DNA from: Myxococcota bacterium
GTDB taxonomy: Bacteria > Myxococcota_A > UBA9160 > UBA6930
Assembly (NCBI GenBank): GCA_028277885.1
Contig: JANQFK010000046.1
Location: 62,001-126,000, forward strand
Direction: 5' to 3'
Length of the DNA stretch: 64,000 nt
Shown here: one piece after another, positions 1-9,070 of the stretch
Position numbering within the stretch: position 1 is the first letter of the stretch
Layout: each line of letters begins with the position of its first letter
Translations under genes and position numbers: made by a program
Notes under the pieces: generated by a model
What the model was told of the DNA's origin: nothing
Seen by the model: only the letters and a program-made list of their open reading frames with translations
Database searches by the model: none

Positions 1-1889
1 CCGTCGGGCCGCTCGGCGGCGGGAAGCTCGAGACACTTCCAGGTGGTCCAGCGACAGCTCGGGTTCTCCAGCACCCTGGCGTAGTAGACGGCGCCGGCCC
101 GGGGCGTCGGGTCCGGGTCGGTCCAGGTGGCGCACAGCTCGTCGGCGCCGCCGCCCCGCAGCGCGCAGGTCTCCGGATCCACGGAGGCGTCCGAGGCGCC
201 GCCCGCCACGTCGTGCACGGCCTGGTGGAAGCCGTCCTCGCCCAGCCAGGCCTTCACGATCTGGAGCCGCTGGAGCGGGGCCCCGCGCGGGTCGCGCCGG
301 GCGTGGGCGACCAGGCGCAGGGTGGCGTCGGCGCGCGGGCGCGGGGGCAGGGTGCCGCCCATGGGCACGCCCCGGGCGTAGCCCCGGGCGACGAGGTCTT
401 CGCCCTCGCACAGGTCCGCGGGCAGGTCCCAGCCGGCGAAGAGCCGCGGCTCGATCCGGTTGCCGCTGGTCGCGAAGGCCTCGCGCCGGGCGAGGGCGTC
501 GAAGACCGCCTCCCGGGAGTTCTCCTCGGCCCACACTCCGGCCAGGCCGCCGGCGCTGCGGAACACGTTGGGCCGACGCTTGTCGCCGATGGTGAGGAGC
601 TGCTCCCGCGTGAAGCCGAACTTGCCGACGTAGCTCGTCTCGGCCGTGGCGCCGGGGTTGCCGAGGTGGCTGTCGGTGCTGCCGATGAAGCCGAACACGT
701 AGGGGTTCACGCCGATGCGCTCCGCCTCGCGCAGCCCCTCGACCAGCGCGTAGCGCACGTAGTCCAGGCGCGAGATGCAGCCCCGCCCGCGCTGGGCGCC
801 CTCGCCGGTGCCGTCCTCGCAGTCCTCGACGGCCTCGCCCGGGAGGTCGCGGATCTTCTCGAAGTCGCACAGCTCGTCGGGGCCGCCCAGCACGCCGTAG
901 AGCCCGTTTCGGCACTCGGACTCGCCCTTGTACTGCACCATCTCGACGATGGGCTCGAGGCCCCCGCGCAGCCGGGCCTGGGCGCGCTGCTCCTCGAGGG
1001 GCAGGTCCCGGTACCAGACGGAGAAGAGCTGGCCGTTCGAGAGGTTCGGGTTGTGGGGGATCGCGATGGCGTCGCAGCCCGAGTCCGTGTCGACGCACTG
1101 GCTGCGCAGCTTGCGCCAGAACCCGGGCTCGGTCGGCGTGTCGATCCACGAGATCGGCAGCTCCGGGACGATCTCGTTGCGGAAGATCACGTTGCGGTGG
1201 ATCTTGGTGAAGGACGGCGAGCGGCTGTACTCGTAGCCGTGCAGGGTGGTGAAGCGGCACGCCGCGCTGCGGTCGTACCAGCGCTCCGTCGCCTCCTGGT
1301 TGGCCTCCCAGGCGGTCCGGGTGCGCGCCCGGCAGCGCGAGGCGTCCTCGCCGCAGATCTCCTCGTTGCGGCCGCGCAGCGCGACGGCCCCGGCGAGCTT
1401 CTTGCGGAACCCCTTCACGCCCACCAGCCAGGCGAGCCAGGACTCCTCCTCGCCCCGGAAGATCCGGCAGGAGCGCGTGTCGTAGACCTCGGACTCCGGG
1501 TCGCGGCACAGGGCGGTCTCGCCGAGCCACTCGGCGTGGTCGGTCACGGCGGCGAAGTCGAGGGGGCGCTCGATGCGCACCGTCGCGCTCGGCCGGCCGT
1601 CGGCGCCGTAGGGCGGCAGGCCGATGGGCTCGCCCCGCGCGAAGCGATAGGCGTCGTCCGGCGTCACGAGGGTGCCCTGCACCCAGGCGTCCATGGAGAA
1701 GCCGGTGTGGACGTGGAGGTCGCCGAACAGGGCCCGGCGCAGGGGGGTGCGGTCCGTGCAGGGCTCGCGGGGGGCCGGCGTCGCCTTCTGGGCCGGCCGG
1801 GATTCGGGCTCCCAGGGCTGCTTGCCCGGATCGAGCTTGCAGCCGAGGGCGAGCCCCAGCACCACCAGCGAAGCGAGCGCCCGTCGCAC
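1..1889 (-). CDS. DUF3604 family lipoprotein (C-terminus beyond window)
   Basis: About 629 residues are visible and the reading frame stays open to base 1, so only the extreme C-terminus can be missing. The GTG start lies six bases after the stop of the upstream gene. Residues 1-17 form a lipoprotein signal ending LALGC (Cys17). The PHP-like pattern FGDLHVHT at about 55-62 and TDHAEW at about 116-121, followed later by a STDSHLG motif, are the metal-binding histidine motifs typical of DUF3604 proteins. The family is widespread in marine and soil bacteria. No reaction is established; the PHP-like histidines suggest a metal-dependent hydrolase held at the cell envelope. It is probably co-transcribed with the upstream ATC-hydrolase-like gene. 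Confidence 0.85.
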   Translation of the reverse strand, partial: MRRALASLVVLGLALGCKLDPGKQPWEPESRPAQKATPAPREPCTDRTPLRRALFGDLHVHTGFSMDAWVQGTLVTPDDAYRFARGEPIGLPPYGADGRPSATVRIERPLDFAAVTDHAEWLGETALCRDPESEVYDTRSCRIFRGEEESWLAWLVGVKGFRKKLAGAVALRGRNEEICGEDASRCRARTRTAWEANQEATERWYDRSAACRFTTLHGYEYSRSPSFTKIHRNVIFRNEIVPELPISWIDTPTEPGFWRKLRSQCVDTDSGCDAIAIPHNPNLSNGQLFSVWYRDLPLEEQRAQARLRGGLEPIVEMVQYKGESECRNGLYGVLGGPDELCDFEKIRDLPGEAVEDCEDGTGEGAQRGRGCISRLDYVRYALVEGLREAERIGVNPYVFGFIGSTDSHLGNPGATAETSYVGKFGFTREQLLTIGDKRRPNVFRSAGGLAGVWAEENSREAVFDALARREAFATSGNRIEPRLFAGWDLPADLCEGEDLVARGYARGVPMGGTLPPRPRADATLRLVAHARRDPRGAPLQRLQIVKAWLGEDGFHQAVHDVAGGASDASVDPETCALRGGGADELCATWTDPDPTPRAGAVYYARVLENPSCRWTTWKCLELPAAERPD

Positions 1890-1895
1890 CCGCGC

Positions 1896-2588
1896 TCAGC
1901 CCTCGGACACGATGCCGTGGAGGTTCGCCGGGACCTCCGTGGCCCGTCCGAGCCGGAAGCGCAGCGCGCACTGCGCGCAGCCCGTGCCGATGGTCCGGGA
2001 CGCGTCCACCCCCATCCCCATCAGCCGGCTGTAGGTGACGTCCACGAAGTTGCAGTAGGGCGCGAGCTCGCGGACGTCCTGGGCCTCGTACCACTTGTTC
2101 ACCGCGCACTCGTCGAAGACGAAGGAGACCTCGCCGCCCGGGCCGCGCTCGAGGCGCCACACGAAGTCCTCGGCGAAGCGGCGCTCCTGGGAGCGCCGCG
2201 CCTGGGCCTCGAAGTAGCGGCGTACCGGCGCCGAGAGCGCCAGCCGGCCGATCCCGCGCAGCAGCGGGCGGGGGATCCGCCGCAGCCAGGCGTCGAAGGC
2301 CTCCTGGCAGGCGCGCACCGTGTCCCCGGCCGGCCTGCCCCGGGCCCGCATCGCCCGGTGGAGCGCGACGAGCCAGCCGTTCGCCGTCATCACGGGCTGG
2401 AAGGCGTTTCGCGCGCCGCCGATGCCCGGGATCTCCGGGCGCAGGCGCTCGTGCTCGTCGCGCGCCGCCGCCACCACCTCCTCGGCGAGCTCCGCGCCGT
2501 GGTGGCGGGCGAGGACCGGGCGCACGTTGCGCAGGAAGACTTCGAAGGAGCGGTGGCGGCTGGGCACCGGGCGGCCTCCGAGGCCCAT
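1896..2588 (-). CDS. L-2-amino-thiazoline-4-carboxylate (ATC) hydrolase family protein
   Basis: This is a 230-residue soluble protein. The C-terminal half carries the spaced cysteine/acid pattern of the ATC hydrolase family: DECAVNKWY, then APYCNFVD, then GTGCAQC. The founding member hydrolyses a thiazoline on the way to L-cysteine, but most relatives are uncharacterised, so the substrate here is unknown. The first 100 residues are helical and family-typical. The gene is divergent from the HNH nuclease gene (start 2665), leaving 76 bases for both promoters. Its stop is six bases before the DUF3604 start, implying one transcript. Confidence 0.75.
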   Translation of the reverse strand: MGLGGRPVPSRHRSFEVFLRNVRPVLARHHGAELAEEVVAAARDEHERLRPEIPGIGGARNAFQPVMTANGWLVALHRAMRARGRPAGDTVRACQEAFDAWLRRIPRPLLRGIGRLALSAPVRRYFEAQARRSQERRFAEDFVWRLERGPGGEVSFVFDECAVNKWYEAQDVRELAPYCNFVDVTYSRLMGMGVDASRTIGTGCAQCALRFRLGRATEVPANLHGIVSEG

Positions 2589-2664
2589 GCTATCCCACCT
2601 TCACCGATCCTCGATCCCCCGCTACCCTGCCGGCTCCAGGCCCCCCTGGAGCTGGTCCCGACGG

Positions 2665-3219
2665 ATGCCCGCCCATCGCCGTCCGCCGATTCCCTTCAGC
2701 GATGCGCCGCGGGGGACCTGCCGCTGGTGCGGCGAGGCGATCCTGTACGCCGCCGGTGCGAGGCAGGGCGAGCTCGACCGGCGTCGCCGCTGGCACCCGG
2801 CCTGCGTGGACCGCTACATGGACAGCGACCCGCGCGAGGCCCGCCGCCGGGTGCGCAAGCGCGACCGCGGCGTGTGCGCGGCGTGCGGCGTCGACACCTA
2901 CGCGATCCGGCGCCGCCACCGCGGCCGGGGCTCGACCCGCAAGCTGCGCGAGCTGGGCTTCAAGCCCCGCAAGTCGCTCTGGGAGCTCGACCACGTCGTG
3001 CCGCTGATCGACGGGGGTGGCCACGAGCTCGGGAACCTCCAGACCCTGTGCACGCCGTGCCACAAGGCGAAGACGACGCGGGAGGCCGCCGCGCGGCGGA
3101 GCGCCCGGCTGGAGCACGAGGAGGAGGCGCTCCTCGCCGAGGCGGAGCGCACCCTGGCGCGCTCCGAGGGGATCCTGGCCGCGCTCGACGCCCCGTCGCG
3201 GCAGCGGGGCGGCCCGTGA
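2665..3219 (+). CDS. HNH endonuclease
   Basis: A 184-residue protein starting at ATG 2665. It has a zinc-ribbon-like CRWC near the start with a later WHPAC, then the core CAAC, ELDHVVPLIDGGGHE, NLQTLCTPCHKAKT. This is a canonical HNH (His-Asn-His) nuclease core with paired CxxC zinc ligands. The tail is a basic, Ala/Glu-rich helix. Stand-alone HNH proteins of this size occur both as housekeeping or repair nucleases and as mobile-element enzymes; no restriction or phage genes lie nearby, so the target is unknown. The longer upstream reading frame is antisense to the ATC-hydrolase gene and was not used. The stop overlaps the start of the YheU gene by four bases (GTGA). Confidence 0.85.
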   Translation: MPAHRRPPIPFSDAPRGTCRWCGEAILYAAGARQGELDRRRRWHPACVDRYMDSDPREARRRVRKRDRGVCAACGVDTYAIRRRHRGRGSTRKLRELGFKPRKSLWELDHVVPLIDGGGHELGNLQTLCTPCHKAKTTREAAARRSARLEHEEEALLAEAERTLARSEGILAALDAPSRQRGGP

Positions 3220-3467
3220 CCCACGGCGACGAGGAGGGGGACGCCCGAGCCGTCGAGATCGCCCCCGCCGACCTCGCGCCCGACACCCTGCGGCGCGTCG
3301 TGGAGGCGTTCATCACCCGCGAGGGGACCGACTACGGGCTCGTGGAGAAGAGCCTCGAGTCGAAGGTGGCCGACGTGATGCGCCAGCTCGAGCGCGGCGA
3401 GGCGCGCATCGTGTTCGATCCCGAGAGCGAGTCCGTCGACATCGTGCCCCGGGAGGGGCGCCGCTAG
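3216..3467 (+). CDS. yheU: YheU family (UPF0270) small protein
   Basis: An 83-residue protein whose GTG start overlaps the HNH stop (GTGA). The body follows the YheU pattern closely: an acidic start, then IAPADLAPDTLRRVVEAF, then REGTDYG, then SLESKVADVMRQLERGEA, ending near VDIVP. The family is about 70-90 residues and of unknown biochemical role. Here it has a slightly longer acidic N-terminus than the enterobacterial protein. Overlap with the HNH gene suggests coupled translation. It converges on the sulfatase gene, whose stop begins at 3464, so the two 3' ends overlap by four bases. Confidence 0.85.
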   Translation: MTHGDEEGDARAVEIAPADLAPDTLRRVVEAFITREGTDYGLVEKSLESKVADVMRQLERGEARIVFDPESESVDIVPREGRR

Positions 3468-5023
3468 CGCCAGCCGCGGGGGTTCGCGCGGAAGGCCTCC
3501 CTCCATGCCGCGAGCCGGCGCCCCAGCTCGGCCGCGACCTCGGGCCGCGAGTCCGCGACGTTGTAGGCCTCCGCCGGGTCGCGGCGCAGGTCGTAGAGCA
3601 GCGGCCAGGTGCCGAGGGTGGGGACGGCCTCCGCCGCGCCCGGCGGCCGGTAGTCGCGCCCGGCCAGCAGACCGCCCGCCGGCGTGTCGCGCTTGTCGAG
3701 TGGCACCGGCCACACGTAGTGGCTGTTGCGCTCGATGTACTTCCACGGCCCCGCGCGCAGGGCCTCGACGTCGTAGTCGTGGAAGAAGTAGAGGGTGCGC
3801 TCGGCCAGCTCGGCGCGGGCGCCCGAGAGCACGGGCCACAGGTCCGCGCCGTCCACCACCCGATCCTCGGGCGGCGCCAGCCCGGCCAGGCCCAGGAAGG
3901 TGGGGAGCAGGTCGATGTTCATGGCGGGCGCCTCGCTCACGGCGCCGGCGGGAACCCGGCCCGGCCACCAGGCCACGAAGGGCACCCGGAAGCCGCCCTC
4001 GTAGCTCTGGCCCTTCCGGCCGCGCAGGCCGCCCGGGTCGCCCTCGAACCAGGGACCGTTGTCGCTGGTCACGACCACCAGGGTGCGCTCGGCGAGGCCC
4101 CGGCGCCGCAGCGCCGCCACCACCTCGCCCACGCTCCAGTCGAGCTCCTCGACAGCGTCGCCGTAGGGGCCCGCCGCGGAGCGACCGGCGAAGCGCTCCG
4201 AGGGGAAGAAGGGCTGGTGCGGGTCCTTGTGGGCGAGGTAGAGGAAGAAGGGCGCGCCGCCGGCCTCCTCGACGAAGCGCACCGCCTCCTCGGTGAAGAG
4301 CCTCGTGTAGTGCGCCTGGTCGAGGGCGATGTCGGCGACGACCTCCTCCCGGTCCCGCCAGAAGGCCACGGGCCAGTCGTCGTTCGACATGTTGAAGCCC
4401 ACGAAGCGGTCGAAGCCGTGGCGCGAGGGGTGGTACTCCGGGAGGGCGGTGAAGTCGCCGAGGTGCCACTTGCCCACGGCGAAGGTGCGGTAGCCCGCGT
4501 GCTTCAGGGCCTCGGGCAGGGTGATCTCCGCCTCCGGCAGGCCGCGCACCGCGTTCCCGCCACCGGCCATGTCCACCGCGCCGAGCTTCGCGAACACGAC
4601 GCCCGCCCCGTAGGTGAGCCGGCGCAGCCAGGTGTCGTCCGCGGCCTGGAGGGCGGTGACCACGCCGCTGCGCAGGGGGTAGCGGCCGGTGAGGAGCCCG
4701 ACCCGCGAGGGCGAGCACAGCGGCGCGCTGGCGTAGAAGTGCTCGAGGCGCATGCCCTCGGCGGCCAGGGCGTCGATGTGGGGCGTCTCGATGGCGCCGC
4801 TGCCCTGGACGCCGAGGTCGCCGAAGCCGAGGTCGTCGGCCAGGATCACGACCAGGTTGGGTCGCGGCGCCGCCGCGTCGACGACGCGCACCGCCTCCGC
4901 CCGGGCGACCCCGGGCGCCGCGCCGAAGGCGTCGGGCGCGATCCCGTGGCGCATCGGGGCGAGGGCCGCCGCCGCGAGCCAGGCCGCGAGCCCCAGCCCC
5001 ACCCCGAGGACGGCCCAGCGCAC
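3464..5023 (-). CDS. Sulfatase (arylsulfatase type, formylglycine CSPSR)
   Basis: A 519-residue type I sulfatase. An N-terminal hydrophobic stretch (about 5-22) looks like a signal peptide or anchor, so it is probably periplasmic. LVVILADDLGFGDLG (about 57-71) supplies the metal-binding Asp pair. LCSPSR (Cys103) is the formylglycine signature, followed by LLTGRYPLRSG. Further family motifs are GKWHLG, a VTSDNGP segment and FFHDY near the end. Formylglycine formation needs a maturase, not seen in this window. The GTG start is one base after the stop of the upstream sulfatase, so the two enzymes are surely co-expressed. The natural sulfate ester is unknown. Confidence 0.9.
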   Translation of the reverse strand: MRWAVLGVGLGLAAWLAAAALAPMRHGIAPDAFGAAPGVARAEAVRVVDAAAPRPNLVVILADDLGFGDLGVQGSGAIETPHIDALAAEGMRLEHFYASAPLCSPSRVGLLTGRYPLRSGVVTALQAADDTWLRRLTYGAGVVFAKLGAVDMAGGGNAVRGLPEAEITLPEALKHAGYRTFAVGKWHLGDFTALPEYHPSRHGFDRFVGFNMSNDDWPVAFWRDREEVVADIALDQAHYTRLFTEEAVRFVEEAGGAPFFLYLAHKDPHQPFFPSERFAGRSAAGPYGDAVEELDWSVGEVVAALRRRGLAERTLVVVTSDNGPWFEGDPGGLRGRKGQSYEGGFRVPFVAWWPGRVPAGAVSEAPAMNIDLLPTFLGLAGLAPPEDRVVDGADLWPVLSGARAELAERTLYFFHDYDVEALRAGPWKYIERNSHYVWPVPLDKRDTPAGGLLAGRDYRPPGAAEAVPTLGTWPLLYDLRRDPAEAYNVADSRPEVAAELGRRLAAWREAFRANPRGWR

Positions 5024-5024
5024 C

Positions 5025-6560
5025 TCAGTCGCCGCCGAAGGGCAGCAGCTCCCGGACGCGCTGCCGGATCGCCTTCCGCTTGATCGCCGCCATGCTGCGC
5101 TCGATCTCCTCCGGGCTCTGGAAGGGGATCTCGACCTCCGCCGGCTCGGGCTTCTCGCCGCCCGGGAGGATCAGGCCCTCGTCGGCGACGCTGAACAGGA
5201 ACGGGAAGATGCTCCGGAAGACCGGCGAGAAGACCCACAGGTTGTCCATCGCGACGTCCACCTCCTCGCGGGGGTCCTGCTCGACGTTGTAGACCAGGGG
5301 GGCCCACAGGCGGCGCCAGGAGCGATCGCGGGGCGCGGGGTCGTCGCCGGTGAGGAACACCTTGAACTGCCGCCACTTCACCGCCAGCAGGGTGCGGCCC
5401 GAGAAGATCAGCAGCGACTCGCGGGCGGACCCCGACGTCTCGCCCAGCAGCAGCGGTGTCTGGTCCACCCCGTCGATGGCGCGGTCGCCGGGCACCTCGG
5501 CGCCGGCGAGCCTAGCCAGGGTCGGGAACAGGTCGACCAGGGCCACGATCTCGTTGCTCGCGCGACCGGCGGCCACGCGGCCCGGCCAGCGGACGATGAG
5601 CGGCGTGCGGATCGATCCCTCGAAGGCGCTGCCGAGGTAGCCGCGGAAGGGGCCCGAATTCGACACGACCGGGTAGTTGGCGGAGTCCGGCCCGTTGTCG
5701 CTCAGGTAGAGGACCAGGGTGCGGTCCGCGATCCCCGCCGCGTCGACGGCGTCGAGCACCTGCCCGACGCGGTGGTCGTGGTCGACCATCATGTCCGCGA
5801 AGGCGCCGCCCCCCGAGCGGCCCGCGAACTCCGGGTGGGGCAGGTAGGGGTGGTGCACGAGCGACCAGGAGACGAACAGGAAGAAGGGCTGCTCGGCGCC
5901 TGCCCGCTCCCGGACGTACGCCGCGGACCGCTCCGCGATGCGCTCGTCGATGAGCGGCCGGTTCGCGGTGGTGTAGGGCTCGACCTCGCGGACCTCTCCG
6001 CCCCGCTCCCCCTCGAGCAGGAAGGGGGGCTTCACGACCTCGGGATCGAAGCCCACGCGCTCCACCCAGCCCGCCACCCCCGTGGAGAAGGGGAAGCCCC
6101 ACCAGACGTCGAAGCCCTGGTCCGTGGGGAAGCGGCCTGGCTCGCCGCCCAGGTGCCACTTGCCGAAGATCGCCGTGGCGTAGCCCGCCTCGGAGAGGGA
6201 CTCGGCGAGGGTGACCTCCCAGGGCGAGAGGCCCCCGGGAAGGCCGGGCGGGGAGGCCCGCCAGGTGCCCGAGCGCACCGGCATGCGGCCGGTCATGAGC
6301 GCCGAGCGCGACGGGGTGCACTCCACCTCCACGTTGAAGTTGGTGAAGCGCATGCCCTCGGCGGCCAGCGCATCGAGGCGCGGCGTCGGCGCGCCGCGCA
6401 GGGCGCCGCCCCCGTAGGCCCCGATCTCGCCGAAGCCGAGGTTGTCGCTCAGCATCAGCAAGATGTTGGGCGGCCTGGCCCCGGCCGCCGCGCCCGCGGC
6501 AAGGGCGAGGAAGGCCGCCCCCAGGAGGGCGGAGGTCCTCAGCGGTGCTCCGGTTCCCAC
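5025..6560 (-). CDS. Sulfatase (formylglycine CTPSR)
   Basis: A 511-residue secreted sulfatase, first gene of a two-sulfatase operon. Residues 1-28 form a classical signal peptide with an Ala-rich cleavage region. NILLMLSDNLGFGEIG has Asp-Asn in place of the commoner Asp-Asp metal pair. ECTPSR (Cys81) is the modified cysteine. GKWHLGGEPG and LYLSDNGPDS are the other active-site blocks. It is clearly a paralogue of the downstream enzyme but not a recent duplicate. The pair probably works on two linkages of one sulfated substrate (inference). Confidence 0.9.
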   Translation of the reverse strand: MGTGAPLRTSALLGAAFLALAAGAAAGARPPNILLMLSDNLGFGEIGAYGGGALRGAPTPRLDALAAEGMRFTNFNVEVECTPSRSALMTGRMPVRSGTWRASPPGLPGGLSPWEVTLAESLSEAGYATAIFGKWHLGGEPGRFPTDQGFDVWWGFPFSTGVAGWVERVGFDPEVVKPPFLLEGERGGEVREVEPYTTANRPLIDERIAERSAAYVRERAGAEQPFFLFVSWSLVHHPYLPHPEFAGRSGGGAFADMMVDHDHRVGQVLDAVDAAGIADRTLVLYLSDNGPDSANYPVVSNSGPFRGYLGSAFEGSIRTPLIVRWPGRVAAGRASNEIVALVDLFPTLARLAGAEVPGDRAIDGVDQTPLLLGETSGSARESLLIFSGRTLLAVKWRQFKVFLTGDDPAPRDRSWRRLWAPLVYNVEQDPREEVDVAMDNLWVFSPVFRSIFPFLFSVADEGLILPGGEKPEPAEVEIPFQSPEEIERSMAAIKRKAIRQRVRELLPFGGD

Positions 6561-6595
6561 TGACGGCGCATTCTATCGCCGGTGGCAGGCCGGTG

Positions 6596-7732
6596 TCAGG
6601 AGCCGTTCTCGATCAGGCCGTGCAGCCGCTCCCGGAACACGTTCTTCAGGTCGTCCACGCGCAGCTCCCCCTTCTCCGGATCGCGGGGGACGATGACGGT
6701 GCGCTGCGTGGCGAAGTCGAAGGGCGGCGGGGAGCCCTCCTCGCGCACGGGGATCCAGCTGGCGGGAATCGGCGAGGCGACGTCGCTGCGCCCGTGCAGC
6801 ATCCCCGCTTCGAAGACCACGTTGATGTTGTCGCGGTACTGGTCCTTCTTCCGTCCGGTCGGCTCCGACATGTAGAAGACGCCGTAGCGACAGCGCGCGA
6901 GCTGGCCGAGCAGCTGCTGATCGATGCTCCCCGGCCGGTTCATCTCCTTCCAGTAGACCTCGTCGAAGGTGTCCCGGAACTCCCGGATGACGTCGCGCAG
7001 GGCCTCGATCACGTCCCCATGGGCGCGCTCCGAGGAGGCCAGGAATATCTTGGGCTTGGTGAGCTTGAGGAGGGGCTCGTTCAGCACGTCGTCGAGGGCC
7101 GTGATCGCCTCCCCCGTCCGTCTCGCACGCGAGTCGCTGTCCCGCAGGCACCGGTAGGCGATGGAGAGCGCCAGCGCGAGGTTCGAGAGCTCCCGCTTCG
7201 CAGCCGGTGTCTGGTCGATGCGCTCGGTGGTCTCGAAGCTCACGAGCCCGAACTTCCGACCGCTCACGTAGCGCAGCGGAACGAGAATGGAGGTGCGGAT
7301 GTCCTGCTGGGTCACGTCCCGATAGCGGGGAAGATCCCGGGCGCCGGACCACAGGTCCTCGTAGGTGCTGGCCTCCCGGAGCACGTCGGTCTCGGGATCG
7401 CCGCTCACGATCCAGAGCTCCTTGCCCGCGGCGAACGCCAGGGAGGCCTGGCTCGAGTAGCCACGCTCCTCGTCCCCGACCGGGATGACCCGGATGTCTC
7501 CCTCCTGGACCAGGCCGAAGGGGCTCAGCCCCGGCTCCGGCACGGCCTGCTTGCGTTCCTGCTCCACCCCCAGATGCACCTCGGAGCTGATGAGCAGCCG
7601 GGTCGACGTGATGCCGAGGGTCTTGCTGGTGTACTTGTCGACCACGTCGCGGACGCGCCTGAAGTTGCGTGCGTCCATCGAGTCCAGGGCGAGCGCGAAG
7701 CGGATGAGCTGCTCTCCAAAGCTGGAAGTCAC
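6596..7732 (-). CDS. GAF domain plus C-terminal TIR-like nucleotide-binding domain protein
   Basis: A 378-residue soluble protein starting at GTG 7732. Residues about 85-200 read as a GAF domain: a core strand LWIVSG, then IRTSILVPLRY and FGLVSFETTE. Residues about 227-375 read as a TIR/nucleoside-deoxyribosyltransferase-like domain: PKIFLASSE, a helix, RYGVFYMS, then DNINVVFEAGMLHGR with candidate catalytic Glu308. Such domains in bacterial immunity proteins bind or cleave NAD-type nucleotides. The GAF may gate it by a small ligand. The gene is a single transcription unit; it converges with nothing and is followed by the sulfatase operon on the same strand. A second TIR-like plus sensor protein lies at 39.5 kb with a matching upstream palindrome. 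The function is not established. Confidence 0.7.
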   Translation of the reverse strand: MTSSFGEQLIRFALALDSMDARNFRRVRDVVDKYTSKTLGITSTRLLISSEVHLGVEQERKQAVPEPGLSPFGLVQEGDIRVIPVGDEERGYSSQASLAFAAGKELWIVSGDPETDVLREASTYEDLWSGARDLPRYRDVTQQDIRTSILVPLRYVSGRKFGLVSFETTERIDQTPAAKRELSNLALALSIAYRCLRDSDSRARRTGEAITALDDVLNEPLLKLTKPKIFLASSERAHGDVIEALRDVIREFRDTFDEVYWKEMNRPGSIDQQLLGQLARCRYGVFYMSEPTGRKKDQYRDNINVVFEAGMLHGRSDVASPIPASWIPVREEGSPPPFDFATQRTVIVPRDPEKGELRVDDLKNVFRERLHGLIENGS

Positions 7733-7803
7733 GGAACTCCCTCCCGAGTTGGGGTTCTCCGATCGCTTGCGAACAGCGTGCCAGGCGCGACGCGCGAGGA
7801 GCT

Positions 7804-7817
7804 ATGAACTGCTTCAC
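7804..7817 (-). promoter_or_regulatory. Palindrome upstream of the GAF/TIR-like gene
   Basis: In the gene's orientation the sequence is GTGAAGCAGTTCAT, an inverted repeat TGAA-N4-TTCA, ending 71 bases before the GTG start at 7732. The same motif, GTGAAGCACTTCAC, occurs 69 bases before the start of the other TIR-like gene (39392-39405). A TTCGCAA-CG-TCGG block follows it in both leaders, 44 bases on here and 52 at the other locus. It is a candidate operator for a shared regulator; nothing is known experimentally. Confidence 0.45.
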
Positions 7818-7876
7818 AGGCCCATGCGCATCCGGCTGTCCGTGTGGGGAACATCCGCGCTAGGCTGTGTGGCGCG

Positions 7877-9070
7877 ATGCCCTACATCGAGAGCCGCCTG
7901 GTCCACGACGCCGACGCCCACATCATGGAGACCCCCCACTGGCTGCGCGACCACGCGGATCCGGCGATCCGCGACCGCATCGATCCGCCGGGCTACGTGA
8001 ACGAGCTGCGCCAGACCGGCGACAACGAGAGCCAGCTCGCGGACATCGACGCCGCCTTCCGGAAGATCTGCGAGAGGCACGCCTCGCCCGAGTACCGCGC
8101 CGACGAGGCGGCCGAGATCATGAGCCGCAAGAACTTCGCCGCCACGGGCTCCTTCCTGCCCGAGGACCGCCCGCGCGCCATCGACCTGATCGGCGTGGCG
8201 AGCCAGCTCGTGTTCAACACCTTCCACAACCGGCGCCTCCACGACTGGGAGCACTCCGGCGATCTCGACCTCGCCTACGGAGTGGCCCGGGCCCACAACC
8301 GCGGCATGCTCGAGTTCTGCTCCGTGGACCCGCGGCTGCTGCCCACCTGCTACGTCCCCCTGGCGGACTTCGAGCGCACCCGGGCCATCGCCGAGGAGTC
8401 CCTCGCCGAGGGCGCCGCGGCGCTGCTGGTGGCCTCGGGCTGCCCGGCGGGCCACTCGCCGAGCCACGTCGGGCTGGACCCGCTCTGGGCCCTGGCCCAG
8501 GAGGCCGGCATCCCCATCGTGCTCCACGTCGGCGGCACCGGCGACCTGATCGATCCCAGCTACTTCCGCAACGGGCTGCCGATCCCGCCGGACTTCCACG
8601 GCGGCGAGGAGAACTTCCGCTCCGTCGACTACATGGGCATCCCGGGCCCGCCCATGCAGACCCTCGCCACCCTGATCTTCGACGGCGTGCTCGAGCGCTT
8701 CCCGGAGCTGCGCATCGGCGTGATCGAGCAGGGCGCCATCTGGCTGCCGAGCTGGATGCGCCAGATGGAGTCGGCGGTGGAGGCCTTCGGGCGCCACGAG
8801 GAGCGGCTCCAGAAGCTCTCCCTGCGGCCCAGCGAGTACGTGCGCCGGCAGATCCGCGTGACCCCGTACCCCACCGAGGACGTCGGCTGGATCACCGAGC
8901 AGGTGGGGCCCGAGGTGTGCCTGTTCTCCACCGACTACCCCCACGTGGAGGGCGGGCGCAGGCCCTTCGAGCGCTTCGAGCGCAGCTTGGGCGACGCCCC
9001 CGAGGCGGTGCGCCGGCGCTTCTACGCCGACAACTTCGTGGACCTGATGGGCCGCGGGCTGCCTTCGTGA
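7877..9070 (+). CDS. Amidohydrolase family 2 protein (PF04909 type)
   Basis: A 397-residue TIM-barrel metal-dependent hydrolase. The start at ATG 7877 is preferred because the family signature follows at once: VHDADAHIMETP. Other marks are the mid-barrel strand IVLHVGGTG, RIGVIEQGAIWLPSW, and the C-terminal FSTDYPHVEGG carrying the conserved metal/catalytic Asp and His. Family members act on decarboxylation or hydrolysis of aromatic and alicyclic acids, often in catabolism of xenobiotics; the substrate here is unknown. The DoxX gene overlaps its stop by four bases (GTGA). Confidence 0.85.
   Translation: MPYIESRLVHDADAHIMETPHWLRDHADPAIRDRIDPPGYVNELRQTGDNESQLADIDAAFRKICERHASPEYRADEAAEIMSRKNFAATGSFLPEDRPRAIDLIGVASQLVFNTFHNRRLHDWEHSGDLDLAYGVARAHNRGMLEFCSVDPRLLPTCYVPLADFERTRAIAEESLAEGAAALLVASGCPAGHSPSHVGLDPLWALAQEAGIPIVLHVGGTGDLIDPSYFRNGLPIPPDFHGGEENFRSVDYMGIPGPPMQTLATLIFDGVLERFPELRIGVIEQGAIWLPSWMRQMESAVEAFGRHEERLQKLSLRPSEYVRRQIRVTPYPTEDVGWITEQVGPEVCLFSTDYPHVEGGRRPFERFERSLGDAPEAVRRRFYADNFVDLMGRGLPS

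Noticed and set aside
213-3215. A long plus-strand frame through the first 3 kb
   Set aside because: It is antisense to the DUF3604 and ATC-hydrolase genes and includes the HNH region out of frame; only its last 83 codons (YheU) are real.
2665-3219. HNH gene as part of a phage or restriction system
   Set aside because: No terminase, portal, methylase or integrase genes lie nearby, and the next gene is the housekeeping-type YheU.
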